Part shown: one piece after another, positions 42,626 to 51,886 of the stretch
Layout: every line of letters starts with the position of its first letter
How positions within the stretch are numbered: the first letter of the stretch is position 1
NCBI RefSeq assembly: GCF_044904605.1
Contig: NZ_JADIKI010000022.1
Span: 682,001-746,000 of the forward strand
From: Dyella_B humi
GTDB lineage: Bacteria > Pseudomonadota > Gammaproteobacteria > Xanthomonadales > Rhodanobacteraceae
Length of the DNA: 64,000 bases
Direction of reading: 5' to 3'
Position numbers and translations under genes: made by a program
The notes under the pieces: model-generated
Seen by the model: only the letters and a program-made list of their open reading frames with translations
Told to the model about the DNA's origin: nothing
Databases searched by the model: none

Positions 42626-43753
42626 ATGTCCGTACCATCTGGCGCCGTATCGAAAGATGCCGCCGCTCCATCCTCCCGCCGCTCGAACGCCGGCCGCTTC
42701 CTGCTGCCGGTTGGCGCGCTGCTGCTCATCGCAGCCTTGCTTGCGTTGGGTTACTGGTGGCTGGTGGGCCGCTTCGTGCAAAGCACCGACGATGCCTACC
42801 TGCAGGCGGACAGCGTGACGGTCGCGCCCAAGGTCAGTGGCTATGTCACCGACGTGTACGTGGGCGACAACGTGGCGGTGAAGCCGGGCGATCCGCTGGT
42901 GCGGCTCGATGGCCGTCAATACCAGGCCACGCTGGATCAGGCGCAGGCGACCATCGATGCGCGTCAGGCGGATATCCAGCGTGCGCAGGCCGGCATCCTG
43001 CAGCAACGCGCGGCGATCGAGCAGGCCAAGGCGCAGTTGCAGGTGGCGCAGATCAGTAGTCGTCATGCCGAGGACGAAGTGCATCGCTACACGCCGCTGG
43101 CAACGACGGGCGCCGAGAGCGGCGATCAGTTGTCGGTGTTGACCAGCAATCGCGATCAGGCCCGCGCAACCCTGGCGGCGGATGCCGCAGCGCTCGATCA
43201 GGCGCAGGCGCGAATGGCCGATCTCGATGCGCAGATTGCGCAAGCACGCGCGCAGTTGGAGGCCGCGCAGGCGTCCGCGCGGCAGGCGCGGCTCGATCTA
43301 CAGGATACGTTGGTGCGCAGTTCACTGGCGGGCCGGGTGGGCGATCGCACGGTGCGTGTGGGGCAGTACGCGCAACCGGGCACGCGCATGATGACGATTG
43401 TGCCGGTTCAAAGTGTCTACCTCACCGCTAACTTCAAGGAAACCCAGATCGGCCGGATGCGTGCGGGCCAGCGAGCGAGCGTGCATGTGGATGCGCTGTC
43501 CGGCACGGAGTTGCATGGCGTCGTCGACAGTTTCGCCCCGGGTACAGGTTCGCAATTTGCGCTGCTGCCGCCGGAGAACGCTACCGGCAACTTCACCAAG
43601 ATCGTGCAACGCGTGCCGGTGCGTATCCGCCTCGATACCGATGATCAAACCCGTAAATTGCTGCTGCCAGGTTTGTCGGTGACGGTGGAAGTGGACACGC
43701 GTGATCCGGGCGAGCAGGCGTCATCGTCCACGGCGGTCAGCAACCGTGGCTGA
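42626..43753 (+). CDS. HlyD/EmrA family efflux adaptor
   Basis: A 375-residue membrane fusion protein. One N-terminal membrane helix (about 24-46) anchors it in the inner membrane; the periplasmic part has the lipoyl/barrel-sandwich halves (DSVTVAPKVSGYVTDVYVGD and DTLVRSSLAGRVGDRTVRVG) around a long coiled-coil hairpin rich in Ala, Gln and Arg (about 95-215), then a beta-barrel domain (MMTIVPVQSVYLTANFKETQ). This is the EmrA type that links an MFS pump to an outer-membrane channel. GGGGATCAGGG precedes the ATG. The MFS gene overlaps by 8 bp. Confidence 0.94.
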   Translation: MSVPSGAVSKDAAAPSSRRSNAGRFLLPVGALLLIAALLALGYWWLVGRFVQSTDDAYLQADSVTVAPKVSGYVTDVYVGDNVAVKPGDPLVRLDGRQYQATLDQAQATIDARQADIQRAQAGILQQRAAIEQAKAQLQVAQISSRHAEDEVHRYTPLATTGAESGDQLSVLTSNRDQARATLAADAAALDQAQARMADLDAQIAQARAQLEAAQASARQARLDLQDTLVRSSLAGRVGDRTVRVGQYAQPGTRMMTIVPVQSVYLTANFKETQIGRMRAGQRASVHVDALSGTELHGVVDSFAPGTGSQFALLPPENATGNFTKIVQRVPVRIRLDTDDQTRKLLLPGLSVTVEVDTRDPGEQASSSTAVSNRG

Positions 43754-45317
43754 GACCGCCGCCGCTCATCCAGAGCGCGCCAGTGCAGCCGACTGGGTCG
43801 CCGTGGCGGCGGGTGCGCTGGGCGCTTTGATGGCGACACTCGACATCTCCATCACCAATTCGGCGCTGCCGCAGATTCAGGGTGAAATCGGCGCCACCGG
43901 CACCGAGGGCACCTGGATTTCCACCGGCTATCTGATGTCGGAAATCGTGATCATTCCGCTGGCGGCGTGGCTGACGCGGGTGTTCGGCCTGCGCAACTTT
44001 CTGCTCGGCGGTTCAGTGCTCTTCATCCTGTTTTCGATGATGTGCGGCCTGTCGCACACCTTGACGGCGATGATCATTGGTCGCATCGGCCAGGGCTTGA
44101 CCGGCGGCGCGATGATTCCCACCGGGCAGACGATCATCCGCAGCCGCTTGCCGATGTCGCAGTTGCCGGTAGGCATGACCATCTTCGGTTTGATCGTGTT
44201 GCTCGGCCCCTTGCTCGGCCCGGTGCTGGGCGGCTGGCTGACGGAAAACATCAGCTGGAGCTGGTGCTTCTTCATCAATTTGCCGGTGTGCTTGGGCTTG
44301 ATCGCGCTGTTGCTGATCGGCTTGCCGTCGGATCGACCGCATTGGGATGCAGTGAAGCAGGCGGACTGGGTCGGTATCGCCGGGCTGTCGGCCGGCCTCA
44401 GCTCGTTAACGGTGGTGCTGGAAGAAGGGCAGCGCGAACGTTGGTTCGAATCGAGCATGATCGTGTGGCTCAGCTTGTTATCGCTGGCGGGCATGGTGTT
44501 GATCGCGATCTCGCAGTTCACTGCCAAAAAGCCGGTGATGCGGTTGAGTCTGCTGCGCAATCCACGCTATGCCAGCGTGATCCTCATCGTGTCGGTGGTC
44601 GGTGGCGTGTTTTACGGGGTGATCTATCTGATCCCGCAATTCCTCGGCTTGATCGCAGGCTACAACGCGGAACAATCCGGCTGGATCATGCTGGCGGCCG
44701 GTGTGCCGGCTTTTCTGGTCATGCCCTTGCTGCCGCGGCTGTTAGCCAGGGTGGATTTTCGCATCCTCGCCATCATCGGGCTGCTGTGTTTCGTGGCCAG
44801 CTGTCTGTTGGATATTCATCTCACGGCGCAAAGCGTAGGGCACGATTTCCTGTGGTCGCAGCTGATTCGCGGCGCGGGTCAGATGCTGGTGTTCATGCCT
44901 TTGAATCAGGCGTCGATGGCGGCGGTATCGCGCGAAGAAGCGGGTGACGCGGCTGGCGTGTACAACATGGCGCGCAATCTTGGCGGCTCGATTGGCTTGG
45001 CGATCATCGGTACGGTGATCGATCGTCGCAATACGTTTCATGTGGCGGAAATCCGCGAATCGCTCACTGCTAATTCGTTGCTCGGGCAAGAGCGTCTCGC
45101 CGCCTATGCGGCCAATTGGTTCGCGCGCACGGGCGATATGGCGTATTCCAAGATGCGCGCGCTCGGCCAGCTTGCGGCGCAGATTCAGCAGCAGGCGTTG
45201 GTGATGACCTTTTCGGAAACCTTTTACGTACTTGCCGTTGCGCTAGCGTGTTGCATACCGTTGGCGTTGTTGCTGAAGACACCACGCTACCACGCGCCGG
45301 TGAGCGAGGGTCATTGA
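43746..45317 (+). CDS. DHA2 family MFS drug efflux transporter (EmrB-like)
   Basis: An inner-membrane pump of 523 residues with 14 predicted helices. DHA2 marks: LMATLDISITNSALPQIQGE at helix 1, GTEGTWISTGYLMSEIVIIP, RIGQGLTGGAMIPTGQ, and FGLIVLLGPLLGPVLGGWLTE (motif C of proton antiporters). I take GTG 43746, which overlaps the adaptor stop by 8 bp; GTG 43701 in the same frame would add 15 Arg-rich residues. With the flanking genes it forms a tripartite pump that exports drugs across both membranes. Confidence 0.93.
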   Translation: MAETAAAHPERASAADWVAVAAGALGALMATLDISITNSALPQIQGEIGATGTEGTWISTGYLMSEIVIIPLAAWLTRVFGLRNFLLGGSVLFILFSMMCGLSHTLTAMIIGRIGQGLTGGAMIPTGQTIIRSRLPMSQLPVGMTIFGLIVLLGPLLGPVLGGWLTENISWSWCFFINLPVCLGLIALLLIGLPSDRPHWDAVKQADWVGIAGLSAGLSSLTVVLEEGQRERWFESSMIVWLSLLSLAGMVLIAISQFTAKKPVMRLSLLRNPRYASVILIVSVVGGVFYGVIYLIPQFLGLIAGYNAEQSGWIMLAAGVPAFLVMPLLPRLLARVDFRILAIIGLLCFVASCLLDIHLTAQSVGHDFLWSQLIRGAGQMLVFMPLNQASMAAVSREEAGDAAGVYNMARNLGGSIGLAIIGTVIDRRNTFHVAEIRESLTANSLLGQERLAAYAANWFARTGDMAYSKMRALGQLAAQIQQQALVMTFSETFYVLAVALACCIPLALLLKTPRYHAPVSEGH

Positions 45318-45319
45318 GG

Positions 45320-46777
45320 ATGTTTGACATGTCTACAACCGGCATAAGCTCGCCGCGTGTTTTGCTGGCCGTGCTGATCAGCACGCTCACAGCGCTGTCC
45401 GGCTGCACCGTCGGCCCTGATTACCACGGTGCGCCGCAGGTGACCCATGCGAATGCTTTCGTGCGTGCGCCAGTGACGGGTGTCACCACGACGCATGCTC
45501 CCAGTCAGTGGTGGACGACGCTGGGCGATCCCAAACTGGATGCCTTGGTCGACGCGGCGCTGGCGCACAATTCGGACTTACATGCCGCGCAGGCGCGCCT
45601 ACGCGAATCGCGCGCACAGCTGCAGCAGCAGCGCGCCAAAGAATTGCCGACGGCTTCGGCGGATGCGGCGGCGTTGCGCATGCGTGAGCCGAATGTGTCC
45701 ATCTTGCAGTCATCGCAATCGTCCAACACGTCGAGTGGACAAGGCCCGCTGCAACTGTATTCGGCGGGCTTCGATGCGTCCTGGGAAATTGATCTGTTCG
45801 GCGGCACACGCCGCGCCGTCGAAGCGGCATCGGCCCAGGCCGAAGCGGTGGATGCCGATCTCGCCGATACGCAGGTGACGCTTGCCGCCGAGGTAGCGCA
45901 GGCCTATATCGGTCTGCGCGATCAGCAGCGGCGTCTGGCCTTGGCCAATCAGTCCGCCGAACTGCAGCAGCAGACGCTCACCTTGATCCAGCAGCGTCGC
46001 GCGCGTGGTGTCGGCACCGATGCGGATGTCGAGCGGCAAACCACGCAGGTGGAAAACACTCGCGCAACGCTTATTCCGCTGGATGAGCAGATCACCGAAT
46101 CGCTGGATCAGCTCGCCATGCTTACCGGCCAAGCGCCCGGCGCGTTGGATAGCGAACTGTCGACGCCCGCGCCGTTACCTGCGCTGCCGGCGTCAGTGCC
46201 GATCGACGATCCGGCCACGATGCTGCAGCAACGACCGGACATCCGTGCCGCCGAGCGCCGGCTTGCCGCCAGCAACGCGCAGATCGGCGAGCACACCGCC
46301 GACCTGTTTCCCAAGGTGACGATGTTGGGCTTTATCGGTTCCAACGCGGGCGACCCCGGGCATTTGACACGGAAAAGCGCATTCACCTGGTTAGGCGTGC
46401 CCTACCTGCAATGGGATGTGCTGGATTTCGGGCGCACGCGTGGCAGCATTCGCCAGGCCGAAGCGAGTCGTGACGAAGCCATTGCCCGCTATACGCAAAC
46501 CGTGCTCGGCGCGCTGCAGGATGCAAACAATGCGCTGTCCCGTTACGGCCATCAGCGCGACAGCGTGCAGCGTCTGCAACAGATCGAAGTGTCGGCGGAT
46601 CGCTCCGCGAGCTTGATGCACCAGCGATACGAAGCCGGTGCGTCTTCATTGATCGATCTGCTGGATACGCAACGGGCGCAGTTCTCCGCACAACAGAATC
46701 TTGTCGCGGGGCAGGCGGATTTGTTGAGGGACTTTGTGTCGTTGCAGAAAAGTCTTGGGCTTGGCTGGAAGCGCTGA
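45320..46777 (+). CDS. Outer-membrane efflux lipoprotein (OprM/NodT type)
   Basis: A 485-residue outer-membrane factor. The N-terminus is a lipoprotein signal with lipobox LSGC (in LTALSGCTVGPDYHG), followed by the two long helical repeats of TolC-like channels (SQWWTTLGDPKLDALVDAAL, VTLAAEVAQAYIGLRDQQRR, RPDIRAAERRLAASNAQIGE, QRYEAGASSLIDLLDTQRAQ). ATG 45320 lies 2 bp after the MFS stop; ATG 45329 is an alternative with a better ribosome site (TGAGGA). It is the third gene of the efflux operon. Confidence 0.93.
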   Translation: MFDMSTTGISSPRVLLAVLISTLTALSGCTVGPDYHGAPQVTHANAFVRAPVTGVTTTHAPSQWWTTLGDPKLDALVDAALAHNSDLHAAQARLRESRAQLQQQRAKELPTASADAAALRMREPNVSILQSSQSSNTSSGQGPLQLYSAGFDASWEIDLFGGTRRAVEAASAQAEAVDADLADTQVTLAAEVAQAYIGLRDQQRRLALANQSAELQQQTLTLIQQRRARGVGTDADVERQTTQVENTRATLIPLDEQITESLDQLAMLTGQAPGALDSELSTPAPLPALPASVPIDDPATMLQQRPDIRAAERRLAASNAQIGEHTADLFPKVTMLGFIGSNAGDPGHLTRKSAFTWLGVPYLQWDVLDFGRTRGSIRQAEASRDEAIARYTQTVLGALQDANNALSRYGHQRDSVQRLQQIEVSADRSASLMHQRYEAGASSLIDLLDTQRAQFSAQQNLVAGQADLLRDFVSLQKSLGLGWKR

Positions 46778-46790
46778 AGCCCAGGAGCGC

Positions 46791-46830
46791 CAAGCGTAAG
46801 TTGGGGTTCGCATGCGCTCACCCAACCTAG
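46791..46830. repeat. Repeat family D, single palindrome
   Basis: TAAGTTGGGGTTCGCATGCG and CTCACCCAACCTAG arms around a GCATGC core, between convergent efflux and FUSC genes. Related copies lie at 59694-59792 and 62943-63023. Confidence 0.65.
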
Positions 46831-46855
46831 ATGGATTCTCGCAAGGCACATCGCC

Positions 46856-49045
46856 TCACTCGCTGCGCATATCCCGCACCACACTCGCCAAGCGATCCCG
46901 CAACGTCAAGATCAGTCCAAGCTGCCCAAGCACCAGCCGCGCCGTCTCATCGTTCACACCATCCGCATGCGGCATCATGCTTTGCTCTGCTTCGGTATCG
47001 GATGGTGAGGCGGGCGCGTTGGTGAGCAGCGCGTCGGCGAGGTGTTCCAGTTTGGTCACGATCAGGTTGCCGGCCAGCGTGACCGTGTCGCGGGCCTCGG
47101 GGTGGCTGATCGCCTGCCGGTGCGCACCCAGCGCGGAAATATGGCCCAGCATGGTGTGGGCGATGATGAGGAAGCGCAGCAGGTCTTCATTGCCGCGTTG
47201 CTGTCGACCGGGTTCGCGCAGCATGTTGGCGAGCATGCCGCTAAGCGCGGCGTCGGCGTTATGCGCTTCGCGGCGCGCGATGCGGTAGGGCAGGTCGTCA
47301 CGCTTGCCGTGCACGTATTGCGCGATGACCTGCTGCAGGTAGCGCGCGTCGTTGCGCAGGGTATTGGACAGCACCTGGTCGAGCTGGCGGCCCTGCCAAT
47401 CCGGCAGAATCAGGTAGATCGCAATGGCGGCGATGGCGGCGCCGATCAGCGTGTCGAGCAGGCGAGGCCACATCACGTCGTAGCCGTTGCCGGCCTGGTT
47501 GAAGCACAGCACCGCGAACAAGGTGATGGAGGCCGTGGCGAGGGTGTAGCGCCGCAGCCGCGCGGCGAAGAACGCCACGCCAGATAGCACAATCAACAAC
47601 AACTGCCACGGCGTGCCCGGCAGCAGGCGCAGCGTAGCCCAGCCGATCACCACGCCGATCATCGTGCCGGATACGCGTTGCAACATGCGCGCGAGCGTGG
47701 CGCCGTAGCTCGGCTGGCAGATCAGCAGGGTGGTCAGCAGAATCCAATAGCCATGCTGAGGATGCACGAGCCGCAGCACGCCGAAACCGGCCATCAGCGC
47801 CAGTGAGAGGCGAATCGCGTGACGGAAGCGCGGGGAACGTGAAGTGAGCTGGATGGTGACGCGTTCCCAGGCTTCGCTCAAGGATTGCGGGCCGGGATTT
47901 TGCAGAGCACCGTCTTCGCCCGCGAGTGTTGCCGGTGTGTGTTCGTTTTCCAGCAGGGATTGGATGGCCGCGATATTGCGCAACAGCGCGTCCAGCGAAC
48001 GCAGCAGTTGTTCGGATGGCGCGTGGGCGGTGTGACGTTGCGCGTGAATGGCATGACGCAGATCGTTCTGCGCGGCACGCAGGTCGGTCGTGGTAGTGGG
48101 CGCGGTGCGCAGGCGCAGCGCCTGGGCCTGTTCGTGGCACTGGCGCGCCTGTAGGCGAAGGATGTGTTCGCAGCGGAACAACACGTCGCTGTGATAGAAG
48201 GCTTCGGCCAGTTCGGCATGGGGGTAATGCGAGGAACTGACACGCTCGTGGATGTCCTGCGCCTTGAAGTAGAGTTGCAGGCGCGCCGCCGTGGCACCGC
48301 GCGGGCGGCGCATGCCGATGCGATCGATCAGCACGATGCGCGTATCGTTGAGCGCTTCCACCACCTGTTCGTTTTGCATCGCCAGCGTGAGCAGCAGCGC
48401 ATCGCGATCAATGCCATGTACCGGCGTGAACAGCGACGCTTTGGTTTCCAGATAATCGCCCAGCGCATCGAACACGCGCGCCAGTGCATGGCGCACGGCG
48501 AGCTGAGGCGAGAGTACGCTCCACAGCAGCGATAGCGCGCCGTACCAGGCAGCACCGGCGAGCAACTGCAAAGGTTCGATGAAGAGGAACATCGGCGGAT
48601 GCGGCTGATCGGTGCCGATCATGGTGTAGACGGCCAGCAGCAGCGTACCGCCAGCGATGGTGGCGTAGCGCGCGCTTATCGAGCCGAGCATCACCAGCGC
48701 GAAGGTCATCAGCCCGAGCGCCAGCGCGAATGGCAAGGCGCGGGGCAACAACCATTCCACCGCGAAGGCCACGCCAGCGAAGCAGAACAGGGTGACCAAC
48801 AGGGTGGTGAGGCGGCTGCGCCAGTGATCTTCGGTTTCGGCGAGCGCACAGGCGATCACGCCCAGCATAGCCGGGATCATCGCCGCGGCATGCTGGCGCC
48901 AAAGGCAATAGAGAATCACGCCCCCGAGCGCGAGCAATACCCGCTGGCATTCGGCGAAGCGGTCCGAGCCGCGCAGGCGGCGCCAGTAGTGGAGAAGGGC
49001 GGGTTGAGCGGGCATGGGGAAAGGATACATGCTGCTATGCAACAT
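46856..49045 (-). CDS. FUSC family (YccS/aromatic acid exporter-like) membrane protein
   Basis: A 729-residue inner-membrane protein with two membrane clusters (about 35-180 and 405-530), each of five to six helices, separated and followed by cytoplasmic helical parts. This tandem layout and segments such as LVHPQHGYWILLTTLLICQPSYGATLARMLQRVSGT are typical of the FUSC/YccS family, whose relatives (AaeB) export aromatic acids. Three in-frame ATGs (49045, 49030, 49015) compete; I keep 49045 because AAAGG precedes it. Its partner function with the convergent efflux operon is inferred from position only. A scrap of a paralog's end lies at 41611. Confidence 0.9.
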   Translation of the reverse strand: MLHSSMYPFPMPAQPALLHYWRRLRGSDRFAECQRVLLALGGVILYCLWRQHAAAMIPAMLGVIACALAETEDHWRSRLTTLLVTLFCFAGVAFAVEWLLPRALPFALALGLMTFALVMLGSISARYATIAGGTLLLAVYTMIGTDQPHPPMFLFIEPLQLLAGAAWYGALSLLWSVLSPQLAVRHALARVFDALGDYLETKASLFTPVHGIDRDALLLTLAMQNEQVVEALNDTRIVLIDRIGMRRPRGATAARLQLYFKAQDIHERVSSSHYPHAELAEAFYHSDVLFRCEHILRLQARQCHEQAQALRLRTAPTTTTDLRAAQNDLRHAIHAQRHTAHAPSEQLLRSLDALLRNIAAIQSLLENEHTPATLAGEDGALQNPGPQSLSEAWERVTIQLTSRSPRFRHAIRLSLALMAGFGVLRLVHPQHGYWILLTTLLICQPSYGATLARMLQRVSGTMIGVVIGWATLRLLPGTPWQLLLIVLSGVAFFAARLRRYTLATASITLFAVLCFNQAGNGYDVMWPRLLDTLIGAAIAAIAIYLILPDWQGRQLDQVLSNTLRNDARYLQQVIAQYVHGKRDDLPYRIARREAHNADAALSGMLANMLREPGRQQRGNEDLLRFLIIAHTMLGHISALGAHRQAISHPEARDTVTLAGNLIVTKLEHLADALLTNAPASPSDTEAEQSMMPHADGVNDETARLVLGQLGLILTLRDRLASVVRDMRSE

Positions 49046-49088
49046 TTACCTTTCAGGCTGCACGCTCTTCGGAATCGCCGTGAATCGC

Positions 49089-49157
49089 GTAGGCTGGGAT
49101 ACCAATCCCAGCCTCAGTGACATCCAGAGAAGCTGGGATTGTCATCACAGCCTACAA
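49089..49157. repeat. Inverted repeat array before the ABC operon (family D-like)
   Basis: GTAGGCTGGGAT with ATCCCAGCCT (49089-49114), then AGCTGGGATTGTCATCACAG and CAGCCTAC. It forms nested hairpins between divergent genes and resembles family D in its GTAGGCTGGG ends. Confidence 0.6.
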
Positions 49158-49186
49158 TTCAACTCCCCGCTGCCACCGCGTCCCCC

Positions 49187-49957
49187 ATGCCAACTACCAG
49201 CAACGCCTCTCCCGAAGCGTTCGAGCTCCGCCATGTCAGCAAGCGCTACGGCGCAGTGATGGCTGTGGACGATGTGAGCCTGCGCTTCCCAGTCGGCAGC
49301 AACACGGCGCTGATCGGCAGCAGTGGCTCCGGCAAATCCACGTTGCTGCGTGTGCTGCTGGGATTGGAGTGGCCGGACAGCGGCGAAATTCGGGTGGATG
49401 GTTCGGTGCTCGAACCGGCGCAGGTATTGGCGTTGCGCCGGCGCGTCGGTTACGTGATCCAGGAAGGCGGCTTGTTTCCGCATCTCACAGCGCTGGGCAA
49501 TCTCGCACTATTGCCGCATCACCTGGGCTGGAACCGGGATCGTATTCGCCAGCGCGCCGAGGAACTGGCCACGCTCACACATCTGCCGCCCGGCGCACTG
49601 GAGCGCTATCCCGCTGAGTTGTCCGGCGGCCAACGTCAGCGCGTGGCCCTGATGCGCGGACTCATGCTCAATCCCGATGCCTTGTTGCTGGACGAACCGC
49701 TGGGTGCGCTCGATCCCATCGTGCGCCATGAATTACAGGACGAGTTGAAGGCGATTTTCGATCAGCTCGGCAAGACCGTGATCGTGGTTACGCACGACAT
49801 GGCCGAGGCCGCATGGTTCGCCGATCGCCTGGTACTGATGCGCCACGGCAAGATCGTGCAGGATGGCCGTCTGGACGATCTGTGCACGCGTCCGGCCGAT
49901 CCCTTCGTCACCCGCTTCGTGGAAGCGCAGCGCACCTTGCGCGGGGTTGCGTCATGA
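49187..49957 (+). CDS. ABC transporter ATP-binding protein, quaternary amine type
   Basis: A 256-residue ATPase of the OpuBA/ProV/YehX group: Walker A GSSGSGKS, the GYVIQEGGLFPHLTALGN segment characteristic of osmoprotectant importers, signature LSGGQRQR, Walker B LLLDEPLGALD and H-loop VTHDMAEA. It lacks a C-terminal CBS pair. I take the ATG 49187; an in-frame TTG at 49139 lies inside the repeat. Its stop overlaps the next gene start (ATGA), giving a two-gene importer. Confidence 0.92.
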   Translation: MPTTSNASPEAFELRHVSKRYGAVMAVDDVSLRFPVGSNTALIGSSGSGKSTLLRVLLGLEWPDSGEIRVDGSVLEPAQVLALRRRVGYVIQEGGLFPHLTALGNLALLPHHLGWNRDRIRQRAEELATLTHLPPGALERYPAELSGGQRQRVALMRGLMLNPDALLLDEPLGALDPIVRHELQDELKAIFDQLGKTVIVVTHDMAEAAWFADRLVLMRHGKIVQDGRLDDLCTRPADPFVTRFVEAQRTLRGVAS

Positions 49958-51435
49958 AGCGCGTATGGCTTGCCGCGGCGATGGTGTTGTTGCTGCCGAT
50001 GTGGGCGCATGCGGCGCCGGTGCGCATCGGTTCCAAGCAATTCACCGAATCGGTGATCCTGGGCGAAATCGCGCGCCTGGCGGGGCGACAGCAGGGCCTA
50101 TCGGTACTGCATCAGCGCGAGCTCGGCGGTACCGCCATTCTATGGAGCGCACTTCAACACGGAGATATCGATGCATACCCCGAATACACCGGCACGCTTA
50201 CGCATGAGCTGTTGAAAAACGTTCCACCGGATGCCGGTATTCCGGCTCTGCGCGCCGCGCTCAAGCCGTTGGGTATCGGTATCACCGATTCGTTGGGCTT
50301 CGACGATACCTACGCCATCGGCATGCGCGAGGAACGCGCCGCACAGCTCAGCATTCGCAGCCTCACGGATCTTGCGGCACATCCCGAACTGCGTCTGGGC
50401 TTTTCCAACGAGTTCATGGCACGCAGCGACGGTTGGCCGGGTTTGCGTCAGCGTTATGGATTGCCGCAGCCGCAGGTGCGTGGGCTGGATCATGCGTTGT
50501 CGTACCGCGCGCTGGCCAGCGGTGCGGTGGATGCGATCGATCTCTACAGCACCGATGCGGAGATTCCTTACTACCACCTACGCACGCTCGATGACGATCG
50601 GCATTATTTCCCGCAATACGAGGCGGTCTATTTATATCGCCTCGATCTTGAAAGCCGTTCGCCGGCTTTCGTAGATGCCTTGAAGAAACTCTCCGGCCGC
50701 ATCGGCGCCGATGCAATGCGGCAGATGAACGCCATGGTGAAACTGCACAGCGAAAAAGAAACCGTGGTGGCCGCGGATTTCCTGGGCGTGCAACCGGATG
50801 GCGATGGCGCGAACATATGGACGAGATTGTGGCTCCGCACCGCGGAACATCTGCGGCTGGTGCTGATTTCGCTGACAGCAGCGGTGCTGATCGCGATTCC
50901 ACTTGGCGTGTTTTCGGCGCGCGCCAAGCGCCTCGGTCAGCTCATCATGGCGCTCAGCGGTGTGCTGCAGACCATTCCATCGTTGGCCATGTTCGTGTTC
51001 ATGATTCCCTTCTTCGGCATCGGCACGTGGCCGGCCATTGCTGCCTTGTTCCTGTACAGCCTGTTGCCGATAGTGCGCAACACGTATGCGGGCCTCACCG
51101 GCATTCCGCCGGATCTGCGCGAATCTGCCGCAGCGCTCGGGTTGCCGCGCGGCGTGCGCCTGCGTCGCGTGGAATTGCCGATGGCCATGCGCGCCATTCT
51201 TGCCGGCATCAAGACAGCCGCGGTGATCAATGTGGGCACGGCGACATTGGGTGCGTTGATCGGTGCAGGCGGTTATGGGCAACCCATCGTGACCGGCATT
51301 CGGCTGGACGACACGGGGTTGATATTGGAGGGCGCCATTCCCGCTGCGTGCATGGCGCTGGTCGTGCAGGGGTTGTTCGAAGGCGTGGAGCGTTGGTTGA
51401 CACCGCGGGGGATGCGGTTGGAAGCGCGGCAGTAA
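49954..51435 (+). CDS. Fused substrate-binding protein and permease of an OpuC/ProX-type ABC importer
   Basis: A 493-residue fusion. A signal-like helix (WLAAAMVLLLPMWAHAAP) leads to a binding domain of the glycine-betaine/choline class (residues about 22-275: VRIGSKQFTESVILGEIARL, GDIDAYPEYTGTL, GFDDTYAIGMRE, DAIDLYSTDAEIPYYHL). Residues about 290-480 form a six-helix permease with the EAA-type segment ESAAALGLPRGVRLRRVELP and GTATLGALIGAGGYGQPI. The order binding domain then permease is the reverse of the EgtU/OpuC-type fusions I recall. Candidate ligands are quaternary amines or ergothioneine-like betaines. Confidence 0.9.
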   Translation: MKRVWLAAAMVLLLPMWAHAAPVRIGSKQFTESVILGEIARLAGRQQGLSVLHQRELGGTAILWSALQHGDIDAYPEYTGTLTHELLKNVPPDAGIPALRAALKPLGIGITDSLGFDDTYAIGMREERAAQLSIRSLTDLAAHPELRLGFSNEFMARSDGWPGLRQRYGLPQPQVRGLDHALSYRALASGAVDAIDLYSTDAEIPYYHLRTLDDDRHYFPQYEAVYLYRLDLESRSPAFVDALKKLSGRIGADAMRQMNAMVKLHSEKETVVAADFLGVQPDGDGANIWTRLWLRTAEHLRLVLISLTAAVLIAIPLGVFSARAKRLGQLIMALSGVLQTIPSLAMFVFMIPFFGIGTWPAIAALFLYSLLPIVRNTYAGLTGIPPDLRESAAALGLPRGVRLRRVELPMAMRAILAGIKTAAVINVGTATLGALIGAGGYGQPIVTGIRLDDTGLILEGAIPAACMALVVQGLFEGVERWLTPRGMRLEARQ

Positions 51436-51482
51436 ATCAAATCACAGTATGGGTTTTCAACCTTGCCATAAAGGTGGTTATC

Positions 51483-51602
51483 GTCATTCCAGCGAAGGCT
51501 GGAATCCAGTACGAATACGTCGTGCGCAGCACTCGGCATAGATAGGTGTAGTGTCCTTCGGACGCATGTTTGGACTGGATTCCGGCCTTCGCCGGAATGA
51601 CG
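51483..51602. repeat. Repeat family B, inverted pair
   Basis: CGTCATTCCAGCGAAGGCTG at 51484 and its inverted partner ending near 51602 (GGCCTTCGCCGGAATGACGG), with a ~70-bp loop. A degenerate family B pair after the ABC operon. Confidence 0.8.
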
Positions 51603-51685
51603 GCACGGCAAGATTGTGCATTGCGTGAGATTGCTTCATCTCACCTCAACCGATCCGCCAGCAAGCAAAGGCGAAAAACCCATTG

Positions 51686-51886
51686 TCACTGCTCGTCCGT
51701 CACCGACGCATTCAACGCCGCCGCGACGGCCGCGTCGCCGTTGATCAAATCGGTCCATTTCAGCTCAATGCCTTTGCGGTGAGCTTTGCGGGTGATCTTG
51801 ATGCCCTGGGCGTCCAGCAGCACGGTATAAGGCTGCCCCTCTACATCGATTTCGCGCCTCAAGGGTTTATCCAGCGTGGTCGTCAT
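51686..51886 (-). CDS. Small protein of unknown function, 66 aa
   Basis: A 66-residue hydrophilic protein starting at an ATG with a strong CGGAGGATCG site just upstream. It reads as a small alpha/beta protein (MTTTLDKPLRREIDVEGQ ... HRKGIELKWTDLINGDAAV) with no cysteine or membrane segment. I do not recognise a function. The clear ribosome site and normal codon use make it a real gene. Confidence 0.75.
   Translation of the reverse strand: MTTTLDKPLRREIDVEGQPYTVLLDAQGIKITRKAHRKGIELKWTDLINGDAAVAAALNASVTDEQ

Noticed and set aside
43701..43745. A longer N-terminus for the MFS pump from GTG 43701
   Set aside because: It would add an Arg-rich, non-membrane stretch inside the adaptor gene; the 8-bp overlap start at 43746 is more natural.
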